A DNA stretch of 64,000 nt from Aneurinibacillus thermoaerophilus (lineage in GTDB: Bacteria; Bacillota; Bacilli; Aneurinibacillales; Aneurinibacillaceae). The stretch covers positions 1-64,000 of the forward strand of contig NZ_FNDE01000007.1 of NCBI RefSeq assembly GCF_900099925.1, given 5' to 3'. Below the pieces are notes generated by a model. That model saw nothing but the letters and a program-made list of their open reading frames with translations. It was not told where the DNA came from and made no database searches. Of this stretch, positions 14,751 to 23,308 are shown piece by piece (position 1 is the first letter of the stretch; each line of letters opens with the position of its first letter). A program made the translations under genes and the position numbers.

Positions 14751-15830
14751 TTAGAAATTTTGCATGGTAGCCCATACGTCTAGTTTTGTTTTTACACGTT
14801 TGATTACTTCATCCGTAAATTCGGTTGTTGTTGCACTTCCGCCTAGATCGGCCGTACGCACGCCTTGGCTTACGGCTTCAATGGTCGCTTCGTAAATTGC
14901 GCGGGAAGCTGCATATGCGTTTTGTTCATGGAAATATGTGAGCAGGGATGCGGAAGCAAGAATCATCGCCATCGGGTTCGCGATGTTTTTGCCTTGGAGA
15001 GCCGGAGCGGTACCGTGCGGTGCCTCTACCATTACGGCTTGTGTGTTGAAATTTTCGTCGAAACCGAGCAGGACGGATTCAGCGCCCGCGATAGAACCAA
15101 ACATTTGCAACACCATATCGCTTAGGCAGTCGCCGTCGCGGTTCAAAGCCGGAATGACCATCGCGTCACCAGCGGAAGAAAGCAGCAACGCATATGTAGC
15201 GTCAATGAGTTGTGGTTCGTATTTTACATTTGGGTAGCGTTTGCTTACGGCATCCATTTCTTCTTTCAGCATGCCTTCATAGATCGGGCTTACCGTGTAT
15301 TTTGGACCGCCGAATACTTTAGCGTTTGTTTTTTGTGCATGGCGGAACGCGAATTCAGCAACGGCACGGCACGTTTTGCGATCAATTTTTTCGGTGCGGT
15401 ATGCGATTTCATCTAAGCCTTCACCTTCGCGCCATTCCTTTGCACCGTAAGCATCACCGACAGCCATGCGAACAACGGAAATTGGAGCGTAAGCGCCCGC
15501 TACCGGACGGATGCCAGGAATTCTGCGGCCTGTCCGCAGGATGACTTTCCCATCGATTTCGCGGCGGAGAATTGCGTTCGGGCTGCCTACAGAGCCCTTT
15601 TCTTCCGGCGTGATTGTGGCCGCCTTTAAGCCAAATCCTGTTCTTTTCATTGCGCGCGCTGCTTCGTGTACGACTTCGTTATTTGTTTTTATGCGATTTT
15701 CGAGGCTTAAATCGTATGTCTCAAAATCAATTTCAAAGCCGATAACATCAGGCTGAAGTACGCGCAACGCTTCTTCAAGCAGTTCTTGGCCAGTCTGGTC
15801 GCCTTGCATAACAACAACTGTTTTTTTCAT
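14751..15830 (-). CDS. isocitrate/isopropylmalate dehydrogenase family protein
   Basis: 359 aa. A beta-decarboxylating dehydrogenase: nucleotide and metal segments include GDQTGQELLEEAL at the start, the substrate arginine region ILRREIDGKVILRTGRRIPG, MVIPALNRDGDCLSDM and EAPHGTAPALQGKNIANP. It is neither the NADP-type Icd next to citZ nor LeuB in context; NAD-linked isocitrate or a related 2-hydroxy acid substrate is possible. AGAGGTGG precedes the ATG by about 7 bases. Apparently monocistronic. Confidence 0.85.
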   Translation of the reverse strand: MKKTVVVMQGDQTGQELLEEALRVLQPDVIGFEIDFETYDLSLENRIKTNNEVVHEAARAMKRTGFGLKAATITPEEKGSVGSPNAILRREIDGKVILRTGRRIPGIRPVAGAYAPISVVRMAVGDAYGAKEWREGEGLDEIAYRTEKIDRKTCRAVAEFAFRHAQKTNAKVFGGPKYTVSPIYEGMLKEEMDAVSKRYPNVKYEPQLIDATYALLLSSAGDAMVIPALNRDGDCLSDMVLQMFGSIAGAESVLLGFDENFNTQAVMVEAPHGTAPALQGKNIANPMAMILASASLLTYFHEQNAYAASRAIYEATIEAVSQGVRTADLGGSATTTEFTDEVIKRVKTKLDVWATMQNF

Positions 15831-16013
15831 GTCTGTACCACCTCTTCTGAAATCTTTCTCTTCCTCTTTTATTTAACAAACAACCTTACTTATTATGCAT
15901 GATTTCATAAAATATCTCAATTATTATTGACAGGATTTGTATGAGGAATACAAAGAAATTTTGGAGAAACTAACGAATGCATAAAGTCTGACTTTTTGCC
16001 GGAGGTTAAGAAA

Positions 16014-16247
16014 ATGGTACAGAAGATACGCATGGAACCGTTGACCGCCAACGAACTTGTACAACTCGAAGCGCGGATGAGCCAGGAAGAAATGATTTGT
16101 CAAACATATATGAATGCGGCTTCCAATGTGGTAAGCACGGACTTGAAAGAATTATGCGGCCAAATGGCCGCACGTCATCAAAAAAATTATCAGCTGCTGT
16201 GTCAAATGCTGAATCAGCATCAGCATCCGCCGCACGGGGTACAGTAG
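16014..16247 (+). CDS. small helical protein, probable spore coat type (CotF-like)
   Basis: 77 aa, predicted as a helical hairpin (ELVQLEARMSQEEMICQTYMNAASN ... LCGQMAARHQKNYQLL) ending in a His/Gln/Pro-rich tail. The pattern resembles small ferritin-like CotF-related coat proteins. ATG 16014 follows GGAGGTTAAG. It is 13 bases ahead of a second protein of the same type, so the two form an operon. Confidence 0.65.
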   Translation: MVQKIRMEPLTANELVQLEARMSQEEMICQTYMNAASNVVSTDLKELCGQMAARHQKNYQLLCQMLNQHQHPPHGVQ

Positions 16248-16260
16248 AAAGGGGGCTGGA

Positions 16261-16608
16261 ATGATGCCAGTATCAGATAAACAAATTGCCAGTGAATTGT
16301 TGGCATACGAGAAAATGATGGTTACCGCGTATGCGCAGACAATGACGGAGACGAACTGCCCGGAGCTTCGACAGGGGATTCAACAATTGTTGAATCATTC
16401 ACTGCAAAACATCGTAGAAATTGGACAGATTATGGCAGCAAGCGGATGGGTGGCTCCGCGTTATGCATTGCCGGATGAAATTGCAGAAGCAGCAATTCGT
16501 GCCAGACAGACAAATCAGAATTTGCAACAAGCCGTATCTGCTTGGCAGGCAGCGGAAGCATCAGCCGGACAGCAGCAAGGGGCACGGAAGCAGCAGAATG
16601 GAACATAA
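16261..16608 (+). CDS. CotF-like spore coat protein
   Basis: 115 aa. Helical, with DKQIASELLAYEKMMVTAYAQTM and LLNHSLQNIVEIGQIMAASGW segments typical of CotF-domain coat proteins, and a Gln-rich disordered C-terminus. Two adjacent ATGs (16261, 16264) follow AAAGGGGG at 5 or 8 bases; either is possible. It pairs with the preceding small gene. Confidence 0.75.
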   Translation: MMPVSDKQIASELLAYEKMMVTAYAQTMTETNCPELRQGIQQLLNHSLQNIVEIGQIMAASGWVAPRYALPDEIAEAAIRARQTNQNLQQAVSAWQAAEASAGQQQGARKQQNGT

Positions 16609-16617
16609 AGCGGGTAC

Positions 16618-16650
16618 CCGCTTGTATGTAGAACATACAGGCGGCTTTTT
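16618..16650 (+). terminator. terminator of the coat-like pair
   Basis: Stem CCGCTTGTATG/CATACAGGCGG with a 5-base loop and one G-U pair, then CTTTTT. Confidence 0.8.
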
Positions 16651-16722
16651 GTATTTATACCAGAGAAAAAAACAGGTAATATAAAATAGGAAGATGAACA
16701 GAATGAAAGGAGAGGAACAACG

Positions 16723-17043
16723 ATGCAAGAATTGACTTCCATCGAAGAATTAAACCAATTTTTAGAGAAGAATCCTGAGGCCATTTTGTTGAAGCACAGT
16801 ACAACTTGTCCGATTAGCAGCCAAGCTTACGACGAGTTTATGAAGTATGTCAAAAGTGTGGAGACAAAGCCGTGGGCGCTCATAATTGTGCAAACCGCCC
16901 GCCCGGTATCCAACGAAATTGCAGATCGTTTTGGCGTTAAGCACGAATCGCCGCAAGTATTGTATATAAAAGACGGCAGCGTGGCATGGCATACTTCCCA
17001 TTGGAATATTACGGAGAAGAATCTGCAAGAAAATATAGTATAG
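16723..17043 (+). CDS. ytxJ: bacillithiol-system redox protein YtxJ
   Basis: 106 aa thioredoxin-fold protein of the YtxJ (monothiol bacilliredoxin-like) family. The signature KHSTTCPISSQAYDEF contains the single active cysteine in CPIS; SPQVLYIKDGSVAWHTSHW is the cis-Pro region. It is thought to act in de-bacillithiolation. RBS AAAGGAGAGG before the ATG. In B. subtilis ytxJ also precedes aroA-ccpA, so this is conserved order. Confidence 0.93.
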   Translation: MQELTSIEELNQFLEKNPEAILLKHSTTCPISSQAYDEFMKYVKSVETKPWALIIVQTARPVSNEIADRFGVKHESPQVLYIKDGSVAWHTSHWNITEKNLQENIV

Positions 17044-17072
17044 GAAATTTTTGTAACATTTTAGCTATAAGT

Positions 17073-17128
17073 CAGATTGAAGACAAACTCCCTTGTCTCG
17101 CAAGAAACAAGGGAGTAATTAAAAAAAA
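17073..17128 (+). repeat. dispersed hairpin repeat, copy 1, used as a terminator
   Basis: The hairpin ACTCCCTTGT/ACAAGGGAGT is followed by an A-rich tract and terminates ytxJ or the convergent gene. About 44 bases (17073-17116) are nearly identical to 46197-46240, including the 5' AGATTGAAG(A/G)CAAA arm and the loop CGCAAGAAAC, so it is a member of a dispersed repeat family. Confidence 0.7.
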
Positions 17129-17160
17129 CTTTCATTAAACATAGAGATAAAAATTTGCAA

Positions 17161-19317
17161 TTATTCCCACCTGCACTCCAATACGTCTCCTGTTTTGATG
17201 ACATCCTGGAATGAAGCTGGATTTCCGTTAATTGTAATTACAAGATTTTTTCCTGAATCCATCGTTTGCAAGCTTTCATCTACATAGCGAAATACATCGC
17301 TGAAGATCGGATCGCCCGTGAAGCGAACTCGCACCGCGATGGACGCGTGCGCCCGGATCGGTTCCGTTAATGCAACGCGTTCCCCGTCCAAGTAAATTTC
17401 CATTTCACTTGCAGGGATTTGAACTGTTTTTCCATTGAATGTTATGATTGTGTTCACTTCTGTTCGTTCTTCAGGTGGAAGCACATCCTCGATCGTAGGA
17501 AGTGCAGTTGTATGTCTGCGATATAAAATCTGATCGTTTTTCTTAATTTTGTTATCCAGACTGGCTTCTTTTCCGTTGATAGTAAAAACGTATGTGGAAT
17601 ACGTATAATGCATTGCTTTTCCGTTGACGGTAAACGGCAGTTGCTGGGTTTCCATTTCCGGTCTGTATGCTCCTGCGGCGATGAGTACTTCGCGCAGTGT
17701 AGACGGCAGTGAGATTTCTATCTCATCCCTGTCCTTGAGAGGCGTATCCCATGACGCTTCCTGACCGTTAATAAAAATGAACGGAGAAAGGGATAACGGA
17801 GTATCATTTAGCATGATGTCCAGCGTGTCGGTGTCTCCTGCCAGTTCAATTGGTTTAGCTGAAGCGGGAACGCCATCTTTTCCCGGCTTAAATATGATCC
17901 GATCCTCCGCTTGAACAGGCGTATCCAGTTGTGCTGGCTCGTTGTTAAGGAGCAGAACGGGTGCTGTGCCATGCCCGCCAGGAATGATTTTCATTTTGCC
18001 GTTTACGTGTACGGTCATCGCCAGACCGGGACGTCCGTGCAGACGCTTGATGTCTATCCCCGCGTACAGCAGCACATCGCCGACAGTCATTTGTTTTAAA
18101 TCAAAGATACGCAGCGTTTCCCCGTTAAGATGAATGGATAAATATTTAATCGGGTGTTTCACTGCCGCTACCGCAATTCCCAGCGGCGTTACGAATTCCG
18201 GCCCCGTTAGGTTCGCTTTGCCGATAAAGGCTTGGATAGCATCCGCGCCTCGTACAGCAACGCGCGCGGGAGGAAGATTCAAGCGTTCGGCAATTTTGGA
18301 GGGCAAGGTTGGTGTCAGGCTACCGCCGCCGATTAGTATCACTGCTTGCGGGGGATTTCCGTTTAACTCCAGAATGCGTTCGCTGATTAAATTGGCAAGG
18401 TTATGAATATCGGTTTCAATATTACGAATGACTTCCTCGCGGCTATAGGTGTATTCTATGCCGAGGATGTCGGAAAATGTGACCGTGTCCTGTGTCGACA
18501 GTTTCCGCTTGATTTCTTCAGCTATTGGAAAGTCAAGCAGATACGCCTGACTGAGCGCTTCCGTAATTTCGTCTCCAGCGATCGGCACCATGCCGTATGC
18601 TGTCACTGTTCCCGCTCCGGTAATGGCAATATCCGATGTACCTGCTCCGATATCAACCAGCGCCACATTAAGGCGGCGCATGGTGGGCGGAACAAGCACA
18701 TTAATGGCTGCAATCGGTTCAAGTGTAAGCGCGCACATCCTGAGATCCGCTCGTTTTAGTGCAGCAATTAGGGAGTCGACAACTACACGAGGGAGAAACG
18801 TAGCGATAATTTCCACTTTTGCCTCGTTGCCGCGTTGGTCGATCAGGCTACCGATGATCTCCCCATCAAGAAAATAGTTGACCACGCTATAGCCAACACA
18901 ATAATACTGGGTAAAGTCATTCGCTTTATGTTGTTTGGCCAGAATGCGCTGGGCTTTCTGGATGGCGGCAAGTTCAAGTGCGATACTATCGTTGTGTGAT
19001 ATTGGGCCTGCCCCGGAAATATCTTTGCTTACTTCGATGCGTTGTGTATGGAGTGAACGTCCCGCAGCCGCTACGGCCACGTCCGTGAGCTTTACATTTA
19101 CTTTCGTTTCCAGACGCTGCTTGACACGAGAGATGACTTCAGCTACTGCCACTACGTCGTGGATTTGTCCGTCCAGCATTGAGCGCTCCGTATGCTCTTC
19201 GCATTCATACCCGATAACCTCAAATTTGCCTTCCGGGCTAGGGACCACCAGCAGTCCAACTACACTGCGCGTTCCGATATCAAGAGCGAAAATATGTTGT
19301 GAATGTCCTTCGCCCAT
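17161..19317 (-). CDS. FtsA-like actin-fold protein with C-terminal beta-grasp-like repeats
   Basis: 718 aa, far longer than FtsA (about 420-440). Residues 1-380 show the FtsA/PilM/MreB ATPase fold: ALDIGTRSVVGLLVV (phosphate 1), VDIGAGTSDIAI (phosphate 2), VILIGGGS (adenosine). The C-terminal 330 residues repeat units of the type NG-x2-A-x-(L/F/W)-D-x5-K-x-(D/G)-D-x-I, as in INGQEASWD, INGKEASLD and INGNPASFQ, resembling ThiS/ubiquitin-like beta-grasp domains. No amphipathic FtsA membrane tail is evident. Probably a cytoskeletal or division-related scaffold; partner unknown. RBS AGGAG before ATG 19317. Divergent from aroA. Confidence 0.8.
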   Translation of the reverse strand: MGEGHSQHIFALDIGTRSVVGLLVVPSPEGKFEVIGYECEEHTERSMLDGQIHDVVAVAEVISRVKQRLETKVNVKLTDVAVAAAGRSLHTQRIEVSKDISGAGPISHNDSIALELAAIQKAQRILAKQHKANDFTQYYCVGYSVVNYFLDGEIIGSLIDQRGNEAKVEIIATFLPRVVVDSLIAALKRADLRMCALTLEPIAAINVLVPPTMRRLNVALVDIGAGTSDIAITGAGTVTAYGMVPIAGDEITEALSQAYLLDFPIAEEIKRKLSTQDTVTFSDILGIEYTYSREEVIRNIETDIHNLANLISERILELNGNPPQAVILIGGGSLTPTLPSKIAERLNLPPARVAVRGADAIQAFIGKANLTGPEFVTPLGIAVAAVKHPIKYLSIHLNGETLRIFDLKQMTVGDVLLYAGIDIKRLHGRPGLAMTVHVNGKMKIIPGGHGTAPVLLLNNEPAQLDTPVQAEDRIIFKPGKDGVPASAKPIELAGDTDTLDIMLNDTPLSLSPFIFINGQEASWDTPLKDRDEIEISLPSTLREVLIAAGAYRPEMETQQLPFTVNGKAMHYTYSTYVFTINGKEASLDNKIKKNDQILYRRHTTALPTIEDVLPPEERTEVNTIITFNGKTVQIPASEMEIYLDGERVALTEPIRAHASIAVRVRFTGDPIFSDVFRYVDESLQTMDSGKNLVITINGNPASFQDVIKTGDVLECRWE

Positions 19318-19511
19318 ACTTTACAACTCCTCCAATTATAAAGCGTGTCCTTCATGGTTTATTTGAAGGAATATGTAAGATATTCGCTGCGGGATAGAAA
19401 ATTCCTTTTTTCTTTTATATAAAGGCTGACAAAGAACAAAGAATAAGATATAATACACTTCAAATATTTTTTTGAAAATTGTCTGAAAAAAATACAAGAG
19501 GTGGAGAGAAG

Positions 19512-20603
19512 ATGAGCAACGAAAAGTTGGAGCAGCTTCGCAGTGATCTGGATGCGGTAAATCTTCAGATTCTGGAGCTGATTAACAGGCGAGCGGAGCT
19601 GGTGCAGGAAATCGGGAGGGTCAAGCTCAAGCAGGGGATTAATCGTTTTGACCCTGAGCGCGAACGTCAAATGCTGAACTTGATTCTGGAGCATAATAAA
19701 GGGCCGTTTGAAGACAGCACCATTCAGCATCTTTTTAAACAAATCTTTAGCGCCTCTCTTGAATTGCAAAAAGACGATCATCGCAAAGCATTGCTTGTAA
19801 GCCGCAAGAAGAAGCAGGAGGATACTGTGGTGGAAATTGGGTCTGTGCGGGTAGGCGATGGAGATCCGGTGCTTGTGGCTGGCCCGTGTTCGGTCGAATC
19901 GTATAATCAAGTTCGTCAGGTTGGGGAAGCGCTAAAAGCGAACGGCATTACCCTTTTACGTGGGGGTGCATTCAAGCCGAGGACGTCGCCGTATGACTTC
20001 CAAGGACTTGGCGTGGAAGGTTTGAAGATTTTGCGGCGTGTGGCAGACGAACTTGGCTTAAAAGTAGTGAGCGAAATCGTGAATCCAGCTGATATTGAAA
20101 TGGCGACCGAATACGTGGATGTCATTCAAATCGGGGCGCGTAACATGCAAAACTTTGAGTTGCTGAAGGCGGCGGGCCGTGTGAAAACGCCGGTGCTTTT
20201 AAAGCGCGGTTTATCTGCTACCATTGAAGAGTTTATTCACGCTGCTGAATATATCGTGTCCGGTGGAAACGATCAAGTCATGCTTTGTGAACGCGGTATC
20301 CGCACATACGAAAAAGCGACACGCAATACGCTCGATATCTCCGCCGTTCCGATTTTGAAACAAGAGACGCACTTGCCAGTGCTCGTCGATGTGACGCATG
20401 CAACAGGACGCCGTGACATTCTGCTGCCGACAGCGAAAGCTGCGCTGGCTGTGGGAGCGGATGGTGTCATGATCGAAGTGCACCCGGATCCGGATGTGGC
20501 GCTTTCCGACGCAAAACAGCAAATCAATATCCCGCAATTCAACGAATTCGTCACTAAATTGCGCGAATCCGGCTTGTACAAAGAGAGCGCATCTGTTTTA
20601 TAA
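19512..20603 (+). CDS. aroA: bifunctional chorismate mutase / DAHP synthase
   Basis: 363 aa. An AroQ-type chorismate mutase domain (about 1-90; [22 protein letters not shown]) is fused to a type I-beta DAHP synthase (about 105-350; [40 protein letters not shown]). It catalyses the first step of aromatic amino acid synthesis; the mutase domain senses chorismate/prephenate for feedback control. Start ATG at 19512 after AGGTGGAG; the frame is open 11 codons earlier. The aroA-ccpA neighbourhood is conserved in Bacillus, here with a lipoprotein gene inserted between. Confidence 0.96.
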   Translation: MSNEKLEQLRSDLDAVNLQILELINRRAELVQEIGRVKLKQGINRFDPERERQMLNLILEHNKGPFEDSTIQHLFKQIFSASLELQKDDHRKALLVSRKKKQEDTVVEIGSVRVGDGDPVLVAGPCSVESYNQVRQVGEALKANGITLLRGGAFKPRTSPYDFQGLGVEGLKILRRVADELGLKVVSEIVNPADIEMATEYVDVIQIGARNMQNFELLKAAGRVKTPVLLKRGLSATIEEFIHAAEYIVSGGNDQVMLCERGIRTYEKATRNTLDISAVPILKQETHLPVLVDVTHATGRRDILLPTAKAALAVGADGVMIEVHPDPDVALSDAKQQINIPQFNEFVTKLRESGLYKESASVL

Positions 20604-20615
20604 GTGTGAACGGGC

Positions 20616-20650
20616 AAAAACCGCTGAGATGATTTCAGCGGTTTTTCTTA
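20616..20650 (+). terminator. terminator after aroA
   Basis: AAAAACCGCTGA / TCAGCGGTTTTT with a 7-base loop, 13 bases past the stop. Confidence 0.88.
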
Positions 20651-20712
20651 TATACATAAAAAGAATAAGAGAGGTGCACCCTACAAGTATCATATTTCTA
20701 AGGAGAAACAGG

Positions 20713-21357
20713 GTGACGCATATGCCGCGACAGTATACACGAGCACTTGTCCTTATGACGATTCTTGTAACTGCATCGCTTGCTACAGGATGCGGCGGGC
20801 AAAAAATCCAGAGCGAGCATGGGAAGACACCGATTGAAGGACCGATGTCATTTGATCATCAGCTTCCAAAGCTAAGAAAAGCAGAGCGGCAGGAGCTGAT
20901 CAATGCCATTCGCGAGGCGGAAGAAAAAGTGTGGCGTGCTACGGAGCATACAAAAGTTGCGTATGTAAAGGGGCAGCCAGTTCGTGTGTATAGCGATTTC
21001 ACAAGCAAAAAACAATTATATAATTATTATAGACAAAGCTGGAGCGAGCAACTGGCAACGCAGCTCACGCATGAAACAATTGATTTGAATTATTCGATTC
21101 CTAACAAAGCGTTGGCCGTGCATCCTGCATTTCGCCATGTTAGCCTGCTTTCCATGAAAATGCCGGAAATCCGCGTAACTTCTTATTATAAAAACACAGC
21201 GGTTGTGGAATGTATAGGAACGCTTATGACAGGTGAGCGGCACCGCATCCAGTACACATTAATGAAAAGCAACGATAATAGTCGCTGGATTGTCGCTCAC
21301 AAGGCTATTAGCGACGGCGGAATCGGGCCTTATATTGGAAACAAGAGAGGAACATAA
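20713..21357 (+). CDS. putative lipoprotein of unknown function
   Basis: 214 aa. Hydrophobic signal (ALVLMTILVTASLATGC) with a lipobox-like LATGC, then a helical segment (KAERQELINAIREAEEKVW) and a beta-rich domain (DFTSKKQLYNYYRQSW...). It will sit on the outer face of the membrane. Start GTG at 20713 because AAGGAG is 7 bases ahead; ATG 20722 would have a 16-base gap. No family recognised; the C-terminal part resembles IseA/NTF2-like lipoprotein folds only loosely. Terminators on both sides make it a single-gene unit. Confidence 0.75.
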   Translation: MTHMPRQYTRALVLMTILVTASLATGCGGQKIQSEHGKTPIEGPMSFDHQLPKLRKAERQELINAIREAEEKVWRATEHTKVAYVKGQPVRVYSDFTSKKQLYNYYRQSWSEQLATQLTHETIDLNYSIPNKALAVHPAFRHVSLLSMKMPEIRVTSYYKNTAVVECIGTLMTGERHRIQYTLMKSNDNSRWIVAHKAISDGGIGPYIGNKRGT

Positions 21358-21366
21358 GCGCTTATG

Positions 21367-21403
21367 GACAAATCTCATGTGAGAGTATGGATTTGTCTTT
21401 TTC
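21367..21403 (+). terminator. terminator after the lipoprotein gene
   Basis: GACAAATC and GATTTGTC around a 15-base loop, followed by T5. Confidence 0.75.
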
Positions 21404-21533
21404 CTTTTCATGAGGTTTACATGAATACGATTGCATGCAAGAGTGATTTATAATATGATAAATGAAAAATTATGAAAATGGGTGAAAACTGATATACAAT
21501 AATTATGCATAAAGAATATAGGAGGAGTTACGA

Positions 21534-22568
21534 TTGCCGGTTACAATTTATGATGTAGCAAGAGAAGCAGGTGTATCGATGGCGACGGTTTCTCGTGTTG
21601 TGAACGGAAACCCGAATGTAAAACCATCGACGAGAAAGAAAGTACTTGCGGCGATTGAGCAATTGGGCTATCGTCCAAACGCGGTGGCACGCGGTCTTGC
21701 CAGCAAGCGGACGACAACGGTTGGTGTTATCATTCCTGATATTTCCAGTCCGTTTTTTGCGGAGCTTGCGCGCGGTATTGACGATATTGCCAGCATGTAC
21801 AAGTATAACATTATTTTGTGTAATTCGGATGAGCGTGTTGAGCGAGAAGTGCATTTAACGAATACGCTGCTGGAAAAACAGGTGGATGGCATTGTTTTCA
21901 TGGGCCGTGAAATTACGGAAAGCCATATGCAGGTCTTTACAACCGCTTCTGTGCCGATTGTTCTCGCCGGAACAAAAGATCCAACCGGAAAGCTTCCATC
22001 GGTTGATATTAGCCATTACGACGCCGGTTACGATGCAACCAAGTATTTGATTGACAAAGGGCACAGGCGGATTGCGATGGTGACTGGACCGCTGATTGAT
22101 CCGCTCGCGGGTATGCGCCGATTTGAAGGATATAAGCAAGCGCTGACAGAAGCCGGTTTGCCCTTGAAGGATAGCTATGTATACAATGGCAATTTCCGTT
22201 ACGAATCCGGTCTGGCCGCTGTTGAACAATTTTTGTCTTTGGTGGAACAGCCGACGGCGATTTTTGCAGTTAGCGACGAAATGGCGGTCGGGGTTATCCA
22301 TGGCTTGCAGGACCGCGGCCTGCGCGTTCCGGATGATATAGATGTTATCGGTTTTGATAACATTCGCCTGGCAGAAATGGTGCGGCCGCGTCTGACGACA
22401 GTAGTACAGCCGATGTATGATATTGGCGCGGTAGCGATGCGTTTATTGACTAAGTATATGAATAATGAAAAAGTTGACCATCATATCGTGATTTTGCCGC
22501 ATCGGATTGAAGAGCGTCAGTCTACCAAAGGACGTATGACAGAAGAACAGCAAGATGAATTGGAGTAA
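21534..22568 (+). CDS. ccpA: catabolite control protein A
   Basis: 344 aa LacI-family regulator. The N-terminal HTH ([22 protein letters not shown]) and hinge helix ([12 protein letters not shown]) are typical of CcpA, followed by a periplasmic-binding-protein-like core ([32 protein letters not shown]). With HPr-Ser46-P it binds cre sites to repress or activate carbon genes. Start TTG at 21534 with AGGAGGAG upstream. Immediately followed by mtnN (12 bases), so co-transcription is likely. Cre-like sites occur near acsA, the actP pair and nifZ in this same window. Confidence 0.96.
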   Translation: MPVTIYDVAREAGVSMATVSRVVNGNPNVKPSTRKKVLAAIEQLGYRPNAVARGLASKRTTTVGVIIPDISSPFFAELARGIDDIASMYKYNIILCNSDERVEREVHLTNTLLEKQVDGIVFMGREITESHMQVFTTASVPIVLAGTKDPTGKLPSVDISHYDAGYDATKYLIDKGHRRIAMVTGPLIDPLAGMRRFEGYKQALTEAGLPLKDSYVYNGNFRYESGLAAVEQFLSLVEQPTAIFAVSDEMAVGVIHGLQDRGLRVPDDIDVIGFDNIRLAEMVRPRLTTVVQPMYDIGAVAMRLLTKYMNNEKVDHHIVILPHRIEERQSTKGRMTEEQQDELE

Positions 22569-22580
22569 GGAGAAGCGGAG

Positions 22581-23273
22581 ATGAAAATCGGAATCATTGG
22601 AGCAATGGACGAAGAAATTGAGCTATATAAAGAAGGCATGGAACTTACGCGTGAGACGCATAAAGCCGGCATTGCATATTATGAAGGGAAATGGGAAGGC
22701 AAAGAAGTCGTTCTCTGTAAATGTGGGGTCGGCAAAGTAAACGCAAGCGTATGCACACAGATTTTAATTGATACGTACGAAGCAGAGGCGGTTATTTTTA
22801 CCGGTGTGGCGGGCGCATTGCACCCAGAGTTAGAAATCGGAGACATCGTCGTGTCATCGGATTGCCAGCACCATGATATGGATGTAACGGCGCTTGGTTT
22901 TGCGCGCGGTCAGATTCCTTTCGCTGATGTATCGGTATTCGAGGCGGACGGGAAACTGGTGGAAGCTGCGGTAAAAGCGAGCAAAAAGGTAACGGAAGGT
23001 AGAACGATTATTGGACGCATTTTATCGGGGGACCAGTTTATTGCAAGTCGTGAGACGGTACGGGAATTGTACGAGACAATGAACGGTGTCTGCACGGAAA
23101 TGGAAGGGGCAGCTGTGGCCCAAGTGTGTGCAATGAACGGAGTGCCATTTGTTGTGATTCGTTCCATGTCTGATAAGGCAGATGGTTCGGCGCATGTGAA
23201 TTTCCCGGAATTTACAAAGTTAGCGTCCAAGCGCTCTTATGAAATTGTAAAAAATATGCTGGAGCATTTATAA
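22581..23273 (+). CDS. mtnN: MTA/SAH nucleosidase
   Basis: 230 aa. Hydrolyses 5'-methylthioadenosine and S-adenosylhomocysteine to adenine plus the ribosyl thio-sugar in methionine salvage and SAM recycling. Conserved N-terminus MKIGIIGAMDEEIELY, FTGVAGAL, catalytic region CTEMEGAAVAQVC (Glu) and SMSDKAD (Asp). RBS AAGGAG. The gene occupies the place held by motPS downstream of ccpA in B. subtilis. Confidence 0.96.
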   Translation: MKIGIIGAMDEEIELYKEGMELTRETHKAGIAYYEGKWEGKEVVLCKCGVGKVNASVCTQILIDTYEAEAVIFTGVAGALHPELEIGDIVVSSDCQHHDMDVTALGFARGQIPFADVSVFEADGKLVEAAVKASKKVTEGRTIIGRILSGDQFIASRETVRELYETMNGVCTEMEGAAVAQVCAMNGVPFVVIRSMSDKADGSAHVNFPEFTKLASKRSYEIVKNMLEHL

Positions 23274-23277
23274 AGCG

Positions 23278-23308
23278 AAAGCGGAAGGACAACCCTTCCG
23301 CTTTTTTA
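23278..23308. terminator. bidirectional terminator mtnN/acuC
   Basis: AAAGCGGAAGG / CCTTCCGCTTT with a 5-base loop and T7. The acuC stop codon (TAA on the minus strand) lies in the T tract itself. Confidence 0.88.

Noticed and set aside
21416-21446. TTTACA or TTGCAT with TATAAT as a ccpA promoter.
   Set aside because: Spacing is about 27 or 12 bases, incompatible with a sigma-A promoter; no convincing promoter chosen.
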